Shown one piece after another: positions 9,278 to 19,444 of a stretch of 64,000 bases of DNA. The notes under the pieces are model-generated. The model had not been told where the DNA came from. It was given only the letters and a program-made list of their open reading frames with translations, and did no database searches. This DNA comes from an uncultured Clostridiaceae bacterium (GTDB lineage Bacteria > Bacillota > Clostridia > TANB77 > CAG-465): positions 124,001-188,000 of the forward strand of contig CAMVON010000002.1 of NCBI GenBank assembly GCA_947169155.1, given 5' to 3'. The position numbers were made by a program, and so were the translations under genes. The first letter of the stretch is position 1. Each line of letters starts with the position of its first letter.

Positions 9278-10051
9278 ATGTCTAAGAAAAAGAAAGATTT
9301 AATAGATAAAAAATTAAAAAGAAAAAATGATTTTTTTGAAATTTTATGGTATGCATATGGAATATTATTTGGACCAATTGAAATTGCAATAATGTATTTT
9401 CTTTCAAACGGTTTTGGATTATTTAAAGCTGCTTTTTATTTATTGATAGTATCATTTGTACTAATGATTATTCCTTTAGTTTTAAGATTAATATTTAAAT
9501 TATTTAGAAAGGAAATCTTCTATTATGATACTATTGAAGAAATGATTTCTTTAGCTATAGCTAGTGTAGTAATATCTTGGGGAGTATTTACTCTTATAGA
9601 TTCATGGAAAGAGGGAGTAGGTAGTGCAATTTTTCTAACTATCTTTTTAGATTTAGGAATAGTTGGAGTACACTCTATACCTTACTTTATTACAAAGCTA
9701 TTCTATAATCCTATTCTAGATAAAATAAATCCAAATCTTAAAAATTACAAATCATATTCATATGGAGACTCATCTCCAGCATACGATAGTTATTCATACT
9801 CAAGTTCAAGTGATAAGAATACAAAAAGCGAAGCAGATAAAAAAAGAGAAGAACAAAAAAGAAAAGAAAAAGAATATTATGATAAAAACTTTAAAGTAAC
9901 CCATAAACAAGAAGATGTATATGATCAATGGGGAAACTTTATAGGAACTAGAGAAACAACATCAGTAGGTGATTGGGTTAAGAATAAAACATTTAAAGAC
10001 AAATTTGGTAATGAAGTAGATGAACATACTACATATTATCATAAATACTAA
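9278..10051 (+). CDS. hypothetical multi-TM protein with charged C-terminal tail
   Basis: RBS gaggtg; four or so hydrophobic segments, then an Lys/Glu-rich tail. Confidence 0.6.
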   Translation: MSKKKKDLIDKKLKRKNDFFEILWYAYGILFGPIEIAIMYFLSNGFGLFKAAFYLLIVSFVLMIIPLVLRLIFKLFRKEIFYYDTIEEMISLAIASVVISWGVFTLIDSWKEGVGSAIFLTIFLDLGIVGVHSIPYFITKLFYNPILDKINPNLKNYKSYSYGDSSPAYDSYSYSSSSDKNTKSEADKKREEQKRKEKEYYDKNFKVTHKQEDVYDQWGNFIGTRETTSVGDWVKNKTFKDKFGNEVDEHTTYYHKY

Positions 10052-10093
10052 TACAAAAAGAGAAGAGTAGTACCAAACAGTACTACTCTTTAA

Positions 10094-11776
10094 TTATTTT
10101 ACTACTTTGTAAAGTTTTGCAAAATAGCCTTTTTTTCTTAATAATGATTCATAATTTCCAGATTCAACAATCTTCCCATCATTTAAACAGTAAATTTCAT
10201 CAACATCTTTTATTGTTTCTAAACGATGAGCAATTATTATTAATGTTTTGTCGTGAAGTCTTTCTAGTATGTTTTTCATTACAGCTTTTTCAGTTAGGTT
10301 GTCCATCGCACTTGTTGCTTCATCTAATATAACAATAGAAGAGTCTTCAAAGAAAAGTCTTGCTAAAGCCACTCTTTGACGTTCACCGCCACTCATTTTT
10401 ACACCTTTTTCACCAAGTTCAGTGTCAAGACCTAATTCAAGCTTTTCATAGAATTTTTCAAGATGAACAAGATGTAATACTTCGATTATCTTTTCATCAT
10501 CTACTTGTTTGTCAAAAACAAGATTTTCACGAAGTGTTCCATCAAATATTGGAGCTTCTTGTGAAACGTAAGATACATGGTCAAAGTATGAATCTAGAGA
10601 TAAATCTTTTAATTCATCATTTCCAATTTTTACATGACCTTTTTCATACTTTAATAATCCCATTATCATTTTTATTATAGTAGACTTTCCAGATCCAGTT
10701 TGACCAACAAGAGCAACAGAAGATTTTTGAGGTATTGTTAAGTTTAGATTTTCAATTACATTTCTTTTTCCATAAGAAAAAGATACATTTTCAAGTATTA
10801 AGTCTCCATGAAGAGAAGAGGTTCTTTTTCCTTCAAGTAGAGCTTCATCATCTTTTTCATCTAAAAGAGATAAATATCTTTTAACAGTTACTTTGTTTAA
10901 TTTGTAATCCACATATTCAACATTGAAAATTGCAATTGGTTCATATGCTTTTCCAAGTAGAGATAAAACTGTAACTATTGCACCAACAGTTAAATTTGAA
11001 TGAATTACGGCGTATCCCAAAATTAACACTTTTAATACATTAACAATTAGTGAAAAAATAGAAAAGAACATTTCATGAACTAGTTTTATTTTTGTTTTTG
11101 CATCTGTTATGTTTTTTATTCCATCTTTTGTTATTTGTATTTCTGTGTCATACTTCTTGTTTGTTCTGAAAACTACAAGTTCCATGAAACCACGAACTAA
11201 ATGTCTGTTTAATGTTTCTTGGTTTACAAGTATTTTTTCTTTTAACGCATAAAGCTTTTTAAGAATTAAATTAGATATTAAGATTACAACTACATAACCA
11301 AAAAGAACAAATAACACTAGCTTCTTTTCTACATTGTAAATGAAAAATAGTGAAAATAAAGCAGTAGGAAGTAGCCATCTTGCAATTTTTAAGTAGAAGT
11401 CTATCATTACAGAAGTTGAAGCTGTAGCTCCATCTTCAACTCTTTGGGTAAGAAGACCAGTTCCAAGTTCTTGGTATTTTAGATAGTCTATTGCTTTCAT
11501 TTTTCTTAATGCTGCAAGTTTGAAATCTAAATATAGTTTGTTTTTTACTTGTTGTTCAGGATAGTTTTCTATGTATCCTAAAATTGTAGATATTACAAGT
11601 AGTACTCCATATATTAGTAGTGGAGTAATTGTTAATGCACCAAATTGGTAAGCATCTAATATTTTTTGGTAATATGTTACAGCATATAAATCTAGAAAAT
11701 TTATTGCTATTCCAATTAACACATAAAATAGAATCATTTTTAAGTTTTCTTTTAATACTTCTTTGAATAATTTCAT
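10094..11776 (-). CDS. ABC transporter ATP-binding/permease (exporter-type, fused TMD-NBD)
   Basis: VGQTGSGKST Walker A, MSGGERQRVALAR signature, VILDEATSAMD Walker B; RBS aaggagg upstream of 11776. Confidence 0.92.
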   Translation of the reverse strand: MKLFKEVLKENLKMILFYVLIGIAINFLDLYAVTYYQKILDAYQFGALTITPLLIYGVLLVISTILGYIENYPEQQVKNKLYLDFKLAALRKMKAIDYLKYQELGTGLLTQRVEDGATASTSVMIDFYLKIARWLLPTALFSLFFIYNVEKKLVLFVLFGYVVVILISNLILKKLYALKEKILVNQETLNRHLVRGFMELVVFRTNKKYDTEIQITKDGIKNITDAKTKIKLVHEMFFSIFSLIVNVLKVLILGYAVIHSNLTVGAIVTVLSLLGKAYEPIAIFNVEYVDYKLNKVTVKRYLSLLDEKDDEALLEGKRTSSLHGDLILENVSFSYGKRNVIENLNLTIPQKSSVALVGQTGSGKSTIIKMIMGLLKYEKGHVKIGNDELKDLSLDSYFDHVSYVSQEAPIFDGTLRENLVFDKQVDDEKIIEVLHLVHLEKFYEKLELGLDTELGEKGVKMSGGERQRVALARLFFEDSSIVILDEATSAMDNLTEKAVMKNILERLHDKTLIIIAHRLETIKDVDEIYCLNDGKIVESGNYESLLRKKGYFAKLYKVVK

Positions 11777-11828
11777 TTTTATTCCTCCTTATTTATTTTT
11801 TTACTTTTACAAATTTTTGTATTAGTAT

Positions 11829-11902
11829 AAAAAAAGAACCTCCTCATAAACAGCTAAACTAATACAAATTTCTTTGTATGTTTGCTATTCATGAGGAGAT
11901 TC
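11829..11902 (-). terminator. attenuator/terminator in ABC-transporter leader
   Basis: Minus strand GAATCTCCTCATGAATAGC (11902-11884) pairs over 19 bp with GCTGTTTATGAGGAGGTTC (11854-11836), followed by 7 U (11835-11829). Confidence 0.85.
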
Positions 11903-11916
11903 TTAAGGCTCTTCAT
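11854..11916 (-). CDS. putative leader peptide MKSLKNLLMNSKHTKKFVLV
   Basis: AAAGGA RBS-like sequence 3 nt upstream of ATG; ORF spans the 5' terminator arm and ends at TAG on the first base of the 3' arm. Confidence 0.6.
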   Translation of the reverse strand: MKSLKNLLMNSKHTKKFVLV

Positions 11917-11987
11917 TATTCCTTTGAGTAAATTAAATTACTCTTGGTAGTAAAACGCGAATAGACTAATTGAATTACTACAATATT

Positions 11988-12016
11988 ATTATAACATAAA
12001 ATGAGCATTTTTGCAA
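11988..12016 (-). promoter_or_regulatory. sigma-A-type promoter of the ABC transporter leader
   Basis: Minus strand TTGCAA-17-TATAAT. Confidence 0.65.
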
Positions 12017-12136
12017 GTACTAGTTGTCATAAATTAAATTTTGAAAAGACAATAAAAATATATCAATATAATAATAAATAAATTGAAAAAATAATAATTT
12101 AATGATAAACTCTTTATATAAAAGGAAGGGATATAT

Positions 12137-13267
12137 ATGAGTAAGAAAGAGATTACAATTGTTATTGCAACTTTACTAATACTAATAGCTATAATATTTA
12201 TAGTAGTTACATTAATAAATAAAAAGAAAAATCCAGTAGAGCCAGGAAATCCTGAAGTTCCAGATATTCCTAGAATAGAGTTTAGTGAAAAAATTGAAAT
12301 AGTACCAACAATGGACGACCAAATAAAAAGTGATACAAGTTGGTGTGCTACTTTTCAATTAGTATGGAATGACTTGAAAAATGAAGTAGTAAAGCAAGAT
12401 ATAAAGATGAGTCCACAACCAGAGATTGCAGATAATTTAAATAAAGAAAGCTTTACTGAAGATATGATTTCAGATGAATACTATTATAAGATATATGGAC
12501 CTAAATCATTATCTTTAAAAGCGGAGATAGAAAAAGGAATTAAAGAAAAATTTAATCAAACAAGTGATATATTAAATGATTTTGATTGGTCTGAAGAAGC
12601 CACAACTGCATCAGATCCAAAAAGAATGTTTTTCTATACTATGCTTTATAGAGAATTTGAATATTTATACGAATTTGATAAATTAGATAATGGAGACTTT
12701 GGAAAAAATACAGATGTAGAATTTTTTGGAATAGATTCTAAGTCTAATGAAGAATTAAGAAGAAATATTAGAGTATTATATTATAATTCTAAAGAAGATT
12801 TTGCTATAGTATTAAAAACTAAAAATAATGATGAAGTAATAATGGTAAAATCTCCAGATGGAAGCACATTTAGTCAAATATATGAAAATATGAATAAAAA
12901 AGCACAAGAAAGTACAAGTAGTTCATATATGGAAGAAGAAGACTATTTCAAAGCACCAAAGCTAAAATTTAATGTAAAAAAAGACTATATAGAACTTGCA
13001 GGCAAAATGTTTACTACTGCAGATGGAGATGTTTTAGAAATAGCTAAAGCACTTCAAACAGTTCAATTTGAAATTGATGAAAAGGGTGGAAAAGTTAAAA
13101 GTGAAGCTGCAATAGATGTTAAAGATGGACTAGCAATAGACCCAGGAGCAAAACCTAAACCTAGATATTTCTATTTAGATGATACATTTGCATTATTCTT
13201 AAGAGAAGAAGGAAAAGATATGCCTTACTTTGCAGCAAGAATAGAAGATATAACTAAATATCAATAA
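12137..13267 (+). CDS. membrane-anchored divergent serpin-like protein
   Basis: N-terminal TM; C-terminal blocks LQTVQFEIDEKGGKVKSEAAI and FYLDDTFALFLREEGKDMPYFAARI match serpin hinge and C-terminal strand patterns; RBS ggaaggg. Confidence 0.5.
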   Translation: MSKKEITIVIATLLILIAIIFIVVTLINKKKNPVEPGNPEVPDIPRIEFSEKIEIVPTMDDQIKSDTSWCATFQLVWNDLKNEVVKQDIKMSPQPEIADNLNKESFTEDMISDEYYYKIYGPKSLSLKAEIEKGIKEKFNQTSDILNDFDWSEEATTASDPKRMFFYTMLYREFEYLYEFDKLDNGDFGKNTDVEFFGIDSKSNEELRRNIRVLYYNSKEDFAIVLKTKNNDEVIMVKSPDGSTFSQIYENMNKKAQESTSSSYMEEEDYFKAPKLKFNVKKDYIELAGKMFTTADGDVLEIAKALQTVQFEIDEKGGKVKSEAAIDVKDGLAIDPGAKPKPRYFYLDDTFALFLREEGKDMPYFAARIEDITKYQ

Positions 13268-13324
13268 TAAAAAAATAGAATATAATAAAAAATAAAAGCG
13301 AGTAGAAATACCCGCTTTTTTGTT

Positions 13325-14047
13325 TTAGTTTAAATTTATTTCATTGTTTTCAATAGTTAATATATCTTTTGAAACAATTTCGGCGTCTAAGTATTTTGTC
13401 ATAAGAGAGGCAAGTTTATCTATAGCTTCTTTAAGTTCATCAAGCCTTTCTGGCTCAACACACTCCATAGCTATAAATTCTCTTGTAGTATCATCACTAA
13501 TTTGAGTCCTTTGTCCATCTCTCCAATTTAGACAACGACACACAACACCATAATTGTCTTTGTATGCAATTTCATCCTTAAGTGGTGGTTCCTCGTCTTC
13601 AGAACCTATTGGTAAGAAATGTTCATCCCCATGCATAATATCTAGAGTAAGATCACCATCAAATTTGTCTGCATCTTCAGCACCAATTGGAAGTGCATAC
13701 TCAAGTGATATAGCATTTGTAATATCTACTGAAGGTAAAATTGAGCCAACTGGATTATTATGTAGAACCCTTTTAAGTAGATTTTCAACAGAACATCTTG
13801 CTCCTTTTTTAGTAGGGAACCTTTGATATGTTTCTCTCCAAACTTTAACTACATCATTTTCTGAAATTACATCACTAGTTAGATATTTTTTCGCATTAGA
13901 GTTTGCGTTATCTAGAAGTGATTTAATTTCTTCTTCTTGAGTAGTAGATAATTTCTTGTTCTCTTGTACATTCTTTAATACTAAAACGCCAACTGCAAGA
14001 TTTGGAATAACATTCCACACATCTTTTTGAATAATAAATTTACTCAT
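13325..14047 (-). CDS. B3/B4 (PheRS beta-like) domain-containing protein
   Basis: VWRETYQRFPTKKGARCSVENLLKRVL, LDIMHGDEHFLPIG, GVVCRCLNWRDGQRTQI. Confidence 0.8.
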   Translation of the reverse strand: MSKFIIQKDVWNVIPNLAVGVLVLKNVQENKKLSTTQEEEIKSLLDNANSNAKKYLTSDVISENDVVKVWRETYQRFPTKKGARCSVENLLKRVLHNNPVGSILPSVDITNAISLEYALPIGAEDADKFDGDLTLDIMHGDEHFLPIGSEDEEPPLKDEIAYKDNYGVVCRCLNWRDGQRTQISDDTTREFIAMECVEPERLDELKEAIDKLASLMTKYLDAEIVSKDILTIENNEINLN

Positions 14048-14123
14048 CTTAATACCTCCTTTAAGGGTAGAGGATATCATAAAAGATAAAAGTTGTCAAA
14101 TAAAAAGCGAGTAAGAATTACTC

Positions 14124-14777
14124 TTACTCGTTGTTATTTTGATGTTTTGGTTTAAGTTTTAATTTTCTTACAGGACGTTTTTCATATTTTGTAGCACTGT
14201 CTTGTAATTCTAAAACTTCTTTTTGCCATCTAAGTCTATATGGCTCTAATGCTTTCTTATCTACTTTTCCGTCTTTTATAGCACCTTCCATATAAAATGG
14301 TCTTCCATAAATTACTCTTGTACGTCTAAATGGTCTTGGTTGTTCTAGAAAAACTGGAACAATTGGAACATTTGCTTTAGCACTAACAAAGAAAGCACCA
14401 GATTTAATTCTTGTTAATTTATTTTTATTTAAATCTGATATTGTTCCTTGAGGGAAAAGCATAAATATTTTATTTTTTCCATCTTTGAAATAGTCTATTG
14501 CAGCAAGAAGCTCAACACCATTGTGTGCATCTCTATCTACTTTAACAATATCTGCAAAGTTAAGAAGTGCTGCCATCCATTTATGTTGAAAACATTCTTT
14601 TTTAGCAAGAATTCGAATGTTATCATTATGTGTCCACATAACAGGGCCATCAGCATCACTTACGTGGTTTGGAGCTAGAATATATTGACCATTTGTTAAA
14701 TCTGGTTTGTTATATTCTTTAACTCTATATAAACAATTAATTATTATTCTTGCAAATATTTTAAATCCTTTACCCAT
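14124..14777 (-). CDS. lysophospholipid acyltransferase family protein (PlsC-like)
   Basis: NHVSDAD (HxxxxD-like), LFPQGTIS, VPIVPVF motifs. Confidence 0.85.
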   Translation of the reverse strand: MGKGFKIFARIIINCLYRVKEYNKPDLTNGQYILAPNHVSDADGPVMWTHNDNIRILAKKECFQHKWMAALLNFADIVKVDRDAHNGVELLAAIDYFKDGKNKIFMLFPQGTISDLNKNKLTRIKSGAFFVSAKANVPIVPVFLEQPRPFRRTRVIYGRPFYMEGAIKDGKVDKKALEPYRLRWQKEVLELQDSATKYEKRPVRKLKLKPKHQNNNE

Positions 14778-14938
14778 AGTATATCACTTATCCTCCTTGG
14801 ATTTTTTAAAAATCAACTTCATTATACAATAAAAAAAATATATTGTAAAGAAATAAAAATCATTTCTTTTATATTGCAATTATATTGAAGGATTAGACAA
14901 AAAATGATATAATTTTCAAAGTATTTTGAGGTGATAAT

Positions 14939-15388
14939 GTGGATAAAGTTATGGGAATAGGAGTAGGAGTGATACTTTTAAATGAAGAGAATAAAGTGTT
15001 ATTACTACTTAGAAATAGTGATGAAAAAATTGCAGATAGTAATATGCATTATGAAGGACAATATACACTACCTGCAGGAAAAGTTAAATTTGGTGAGACA
15101 TTAGAAGAGGCTGCTGTAAGAAAAGTAAAAGCTGAAACTAATTTAGATATAAAAGAAGAGGATACCTCAGTTATCTGTCTTTTAAATGATCATAATGAAT
15201 ATGCACACTATGCTACTATTGGACTAGTTGCTAAAAAATATAGTGGAGATTTAGATTTAGGAGATAGCTTAGAACATATTGGATATATGTATGCAGATTT
15301 GAATGATTTACCACTTAACACATGCAAATCTTCTAAAGAAATAATAGATAGATATCTAAATAATACATTTTATATAAGAGGTGAATAA
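14939..15388 (+). CDS. NUDIX hydrolase
   Basis: GKVKFGETLEEAAVRKVKAETNLDI Nudix box-like. Confidence 0.8.
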   Translation: MDKVMGIGVGVILLNEENKVLLLLRNSDEKIADSNMHYEGQYTLPAGKVKFGETLEEAAVRKVKAETNLDIKEEDTSVICLLNDHNEYAHYATIGLVAKKYSGDLDLGDSLEHIGYMYADLNDLPLNTCKSSKEIIDRYLNNTFYIRGE

Positions 15389-16239
15389 TGAAAGAACTAA
15401 AATTAAATGTTAAATGCTTTAATCTAAAATATACATTAGAATGTGGACAATGTTTCAGATGGAAAGAAGTTGAACCTAATACATATATAGGTGTAATAAA
15501 AGATAGAGTTTTAAAAGTAAAACAAGATGGTAATACATTATATATAATAAGTAATAAAGAAGAAAACTTAGAAGAAGTTGCAACAAAGTATTTGGGATTA
15601 GATAAAGATTATGAAACATTAGAAAAAAGAATAGTACTTGCAGATGATAAAGTTAAAGAGGCAGTTTCACATACAAGTGGACTAAGACATTTAAGCCAAG
15701 ATTTCTTTGAAACTTTAATATCATATATAATATCTGCAAACAACAATATTCCAAGAATATCTAAATCTGTAAATGAGATATCTAAAAGATATGGAACTAA
15801 AGTGGAATTTAATGGACAAGATTATTATTTGTTTCCAACTGCAAAGCAATTAAAAGATGTAACAATAGCTGAATACAGAGATTGTGGAGTAGGATTTAGA
15901 GATAAGTATATTTACGATACAGTAAAAAGAATAAATGAAGGAAATATTAATCTAGAAGAATTAAAAAAACTAGATACACCAAAACTAAAAAAAGAATTAT
16001 TAGGAATAATGGGAGTAGGCCCAAAAGTTGCAGATTGTATTATGCTATTTTCTTGTGGGAGACAAGAAATATTCCCAATAGATGTATGGGTAGAAAGAAT
16101 AATGAAAAGATTGTATTTTAATAATGATGAAAAAACAACAAAAAAACAAATTGCAGAATATGCAGATAAACATTTTGGATGTGATGGTGGTATTATACAA
16201 CAACATTTATTCTATAATGTAAGAGAAGGTACAATATAG
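15388..16239 (+). CDS. OGG1-type 8-oxoguanine DNA glycosylase (HhH-GPD)
   Basis: LECGQCFRWKE, GIMGVGPKVADCIMLFSCGRQEIFPIDVWV. Confidence 0.88.
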   Translation: MKELKLNVKCFNLKYTLECGQCFRWKEVEPNTYIGVIKDRVLKVKQDGNTLYIISNKEENLEEVATKYLGLDKDYETLEKRIVLADDKVKEAVSHTSGLRHLSQDFFETLISYIISANNNIPRISKSVNEISKRYGTKVEFNGQDYYLFPTAKQLKDVTIAEYRDCGVGFRDKYIYDTVKRINEGNINLEELKKLDTPKLKKELLGIMGVGPKVADCIMLFSCGRQEIFPIDVWVERIMKRLYFNNDEKTTKKQIAEYADKHFGCDGGIIQQHLFYNVREGTI

Positions 16240-16296
16240 AAAATTTGAAAAAAATATAATTATAATGTATAATACTACTTGTTAAAGGAGAGAAAA

Positions 16297-16872
16297 ATGG
16301 CAAATTTACCAATATTAATTAAATATATTATAATAGGTATAATTAGTATGGTACCTATTGTAGAATTAAGAGGAGCAATTCCTATTGCTGAAACAATGGA
16401 TTTAAATATATACATATATTATCCATTATGTATTATATGTAATATGATACCAGTACCATTTATATTTATGTTTGCAAGAAAAGTACTTGAATGGGGAAAA
16501 GATAAAAAGATAATAGGTAAGTTCTTTACTTTTTGCTTAGAAAAAGGACAAAAAGGTGGAGATAAACTAAAAGAATCTGCTGGTAATAAAGGAACATTTT
16601 GGGCATTACTACTATTTGTAGGAATACCAATTCCAGGAACTGGTGCATGGACTGGAACACTTGCAGCAAGTTTTTTAAATCTAGATTTTAAAACAAGTGT
16701 TGCAGCCGTTATGGGTGGAGTAGTTCTTGCAGGAATTATAATGTCACTTGGTAGCAAATTAGTATCATTCTTTGGGTGGCCAGGACTTATTGCAATAATT
16801 GCAGTAATACTTGTAGCAATTATTGGATCAATAGTTTTAAGTAAAAAGAAAGATAAAAAAGAAGCAAAATAA
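16297..16872 (+). CDS. small multi-drug export protein (COG2426-like)
   Basis: VELRGAIPIA...; GIPIPGTGAWTGTLAASFL; start chosen from RBS aaaggagag. Confidence 0.8.
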   Translation: MANLPILIKYIIIGIISMVPIVELRGAIPIAETMDLNIYIYYPLCIICNMIPVPFIFMFARKVLEWGKDKKIIGKFFTFCLEKGQKGGDKLKESAGNKGTFWALLLFVGIPIPGTGAWTGTLAASFLNLDFKTSVAAVMGGVVLAGIIMSLGSKLVSFFGWPGLIAIIAVILVAIIGSIVLSKKKDKKEAK

Positions 16873-17132
16873 TCAAAAAAGCAAAAAAATTACAAAAAAA
16901 TTAAGAAATTTAATAAAAAGTAATGAAAAAGTAATAAAAATAGTGTATAATAAGATTATACTTAATAATTAAAGTAAAAGATTCGTAAAGAGTCTTTTAT
17001 TTTTTGGAAAACATAGTTAGGAAACATAAATCTTTTTTATAAAAATAGTCATTTTGTGTTGACTTTAAGTACTAATTATGATAAAATAGCAAAGCATACA
17101 TGAGTTAAAGAAGCATGGAGGTGTGTTTATAA

Positions 17133-17282
17133 ATGAGAGAAAATATTACAATGGCATGTACAGAATGCAAACAAAGAAATTACGAAACTCAAAAAAATAA
17201 AAGAAACAATCCTGACAGAATTGAAGAAAGAAAATATTGTAAATTCTGTGGAAAACATACAATACATAAAGAAACAAAATAG
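17133..17282 (+). CDS. rpmG: 50S ribosomal protein L33 (zinc-ribbon form)
   Basis: [49 protein letters not shown] (49 aa, absent from ORF track); upstream of secE. Confidence 0.95.
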   Translation: MRENITMACTECKQRNYETQKNKRNNPDRIEERKYCKFCGKHTIHKETK

Positions 17283-17305
17283 TTTTAATTAAGGGGTGAA
17301 TTGTA

Positions 17306-17506
17306 ATGGCAAAAGGATTTTTTAAAGGCGTAAAAAATGAATTAAAAAAAGTAGTATGGCCAACTAAAGAACAACTTTTCAAAAACACAGCAATGGTAAT
17401 TTTACTAGTTGTAGTATTTGCAGTTGTTATATTAGGCTTCGATATGATTCTAGAATTTGCTGATGGTAAATTCTGGACATTTATAGCTAATCATTTTGCT
17501 GCCTAA
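17306..17506 (+). CDS. secE: preprotein translocase subunit SecE
   Basis: FFKGVKNELKKVVWPTKEQL; genomic context. Confidence 0.95.
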   Translation: MAKGFFKGVKNELKKVVWPTKEQLFKNTAMVILLVVVFAVVILGFDMILEFADGKFWTFIANHFAA

Positions 17507-17559
17507 TATAAAATGTTCTTTTATTTATAACGAATAATTTAGAGAAGGAGTTGAATGTT

Positions 17560-18096
17560 GTGGAAGATAATGAATTATTAACTGATTCATCAGCACGTTG
17601 GTATGTTGTATACACTTATTCTGGTTATGAGAATAAAGTAAAAGCAACTCTAGAAAAAATTGTTGAAAATAAAGGCATACAAGATAAGATTCAAGAAATC
17701 ATAATTCCAATGGAAGAAGAAATTGAAATTAAAGATGGTAAACAAAAATCATCTATTAAAAAAGTATTCCCTGGATATGTTCTTGTAAAAATGATAATGA
17801 CTGATGAAACTTGGTACGTTGTCAAAAACATTAAAGGAGTTTTCAACTTTGTAGGTGTAGGAGATAAACCTCTACCACTTACAGAAAAAGATATGCAATC
17901 TCTAGGAATAGAGGATATAATTAATTTAGATTTCGAAGTTGGAGACAATGTTAGAATAACAACAGAACCATTCTACAACTATCCAGCTGTTATCGAAGAA
18001 ATCTTCAAAGATAAGAAGAGAGTTAAAGTTAAAGTATCTATGTTTGGTAGAGAAACAACAGTAGATTTGGAATTCAACCAAATACAAAAAATATAG
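17560..18096 (+). CDS. nusG: transcription termination/antitermination protein NusG
   Basis: ARWYVVYTYSGYENKVKATLE, VFPGYVLVKM; GTG start chosen from agaaggag RBS. Confidence 0.95.
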   Translation: MEDNELLTDSSARWYVVYTYSGYENKVKATLEKIVENKGIQDKIQEIIIPMEEEIEIKDGKQKSSIKKVFPGYVLVKMIMTDETWYVVKNIKGVFNFVGVGDKPLPLTEKDMQSLGIEDIINLDFEVGDNVRITTEPFYNYPAVIEEIFKDKKRVKVKVSMFGRETTVDLEFNQIQKI

Positions 18097-18153
18097 TTAT
18101 AAAGTATATTCACATATACATTATATATAAACCTATGCTTTAAGGGGGTGAAA

Positions 18154-18585
18154 ATGATGGCTGAAAAGAAAGTAACACATGTTGTAAAACTACAAATTGA
18201 AGCTGGTAAAGCCAATCCAGCACCACCAGTAGGACCAGCATTAGGACCAACTGGAATTAACATTATGCAATTTTGTAAAGAATTCAACGAAAAAACTGCT
18301 AAAAACGGAGGAATGATATTCCCAGTTGTTTTAACTGTATATCAAGATAAATCATTCGAATTTATCCTTAAAACTCCACCAGCAGCTGTTCTTCTAAAAC
18401 AAGCAGCTAAAATCCAAAAAGGTTCAGGAAGACCTAACAGAGAAAAAGTTGCTACAGTTAAAAGAGCACAAGTTGAAGAAATCGCAAACATCAAAATGCC
18501 AGATCTTAACGCATCATCACTAGAATCTGCAGTATCTATGGTTAAAGGTACAGCTAGATCAATGGGGATCGTCGTTGAAGACTAA
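18154..18585 (+). CDS. rplK: 50S ribosomal protein L11
   Basis: [36 protein letters not shown]. Confidence 0.97.
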   Translation: MMAEKKVTHVVKLQIEAGKANPAPPVGPALGPTGINIMQFCKEFNEKTAKNGGMIFPVVLTVYQDKSFEFILKTPPAAVLLKQAAKIQKGSGRPNREKVATVKRAQVEEIANIKMPDLNASSLESAVSMVKGTARSMGIVVED

Positions 18586-18634
18586 AAGTGGGAGAACTTA
18601 AATGTTCGCTAATACCAAAGGAGGGAAAAAAGAA

Positions 18635-19315
18635 ATGAGTAAAAGAATGGACGAAGCTAACAAGTTAGTTGAAGCAGGAAAACTATACGATGCTAAAGAC
18701 GCTATAGAACTTGCTTTAAACATGCCAAAAGCAAAATTCGACGAAACAGTTGAAATGCACGTAAAACTTGGTGTTGATTCTAAACAAGCAGATCAACAAG
18801 TTAGAGGAGTTATCGTACTACCAAATGGTACTGGTAAATCTAAAAAAGTTTTAGTACTTGCTAAAGGTGATAAAGCTGACGCTGCAAGAGAAGCTGGAGC
18901 AGATTTCGTTGGTGACGATGATATGATCGAAAAAATCCAAAGAGAAAACTGGTTCGACTATGATGTAGTAGTTGCTACACCAGATATGATGGCATCTCTT
19001 GGTAAAGTTGCTAGATTACTTGGACCTAAAGGTTTAATGCCTAACCCAAAATCTGGAACAGTTACTATGGATGTAACAAAAGCAGTATCAGAAATCAAAG
19101 CTGGTAAAATCGAATATAGATTAGACAAAACTAACATTATTCACTGCCCAATTGGTAAAGTTTCATTTGGAGCTGAAAAATTACTTCAAAACTATGAAAC
19201 ATTACTAGGAGCAATTGTTAAAGCTAAACCTGCTGCAGCAAAAGGAACATATTTAAAATCTATTGCTATCTCAACAACAATGGGAGCAGGAATCAAAATT
19301 AACCCAAGACAGTAA
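18635..19315 (+). CDS. rplA: 50S ribosomal protein L1
   Basis: [12 protein letters not shown]...; ATG at 18635 follows aaaggaggg. Confidence 0.97.
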   Translation: MSKRMDEANKLVEAGKLYDAKDAIELALNMPKAKFDETVEMHVKLGVDSKQADQQVRGVIVLPNGTGKSKKVLVLAKGDKADAAREAGADFVGDDDMIEKIQRENWFDYDVVVATPDMMASLGKVARLLGPKGLMPNPKSGTVTMDVTKAVSEIKAGKIEYRLDKTNIIHCPIGKVSFGAEKLLQNYETLLGAIVKAKPAAAKGTYLKSIAISTTMGAGIKINPRQ

Positions 19316-19317
19316 GT

Positions 19318-19425
19318 GGTAAATAAACCATAAATCTTACCGAGGTTTTTAATAGGTAACGGAACTTAAGTTCTTGTTAGATACTTAAAAATCTCGTAAG
19401 TGTCTAGCAAGAACTTTTTTTGAAT
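19318..19425 (+). promoter_or_regulatory. ribosomal protein L10 leader with attenuator hairpin
   Basis: Located between rplA and rplJ; ttaccgaggtttttaataggtaac element, then long aagttcttgttagatactta / taagtgtctagcaagaactttttt terminator-like stem. Confidence 0.8.
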
Positions 19426-19444
19426 TTAAGGAGGTGTCAAAAAA

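Noticed and set aside
9178-10095. Repeated agtagtac/gtactact hairpins at 9178 and 10067 as a repeat family
   Set aside because: Each sits at a gene end as a terminator; only two copies with short identity.
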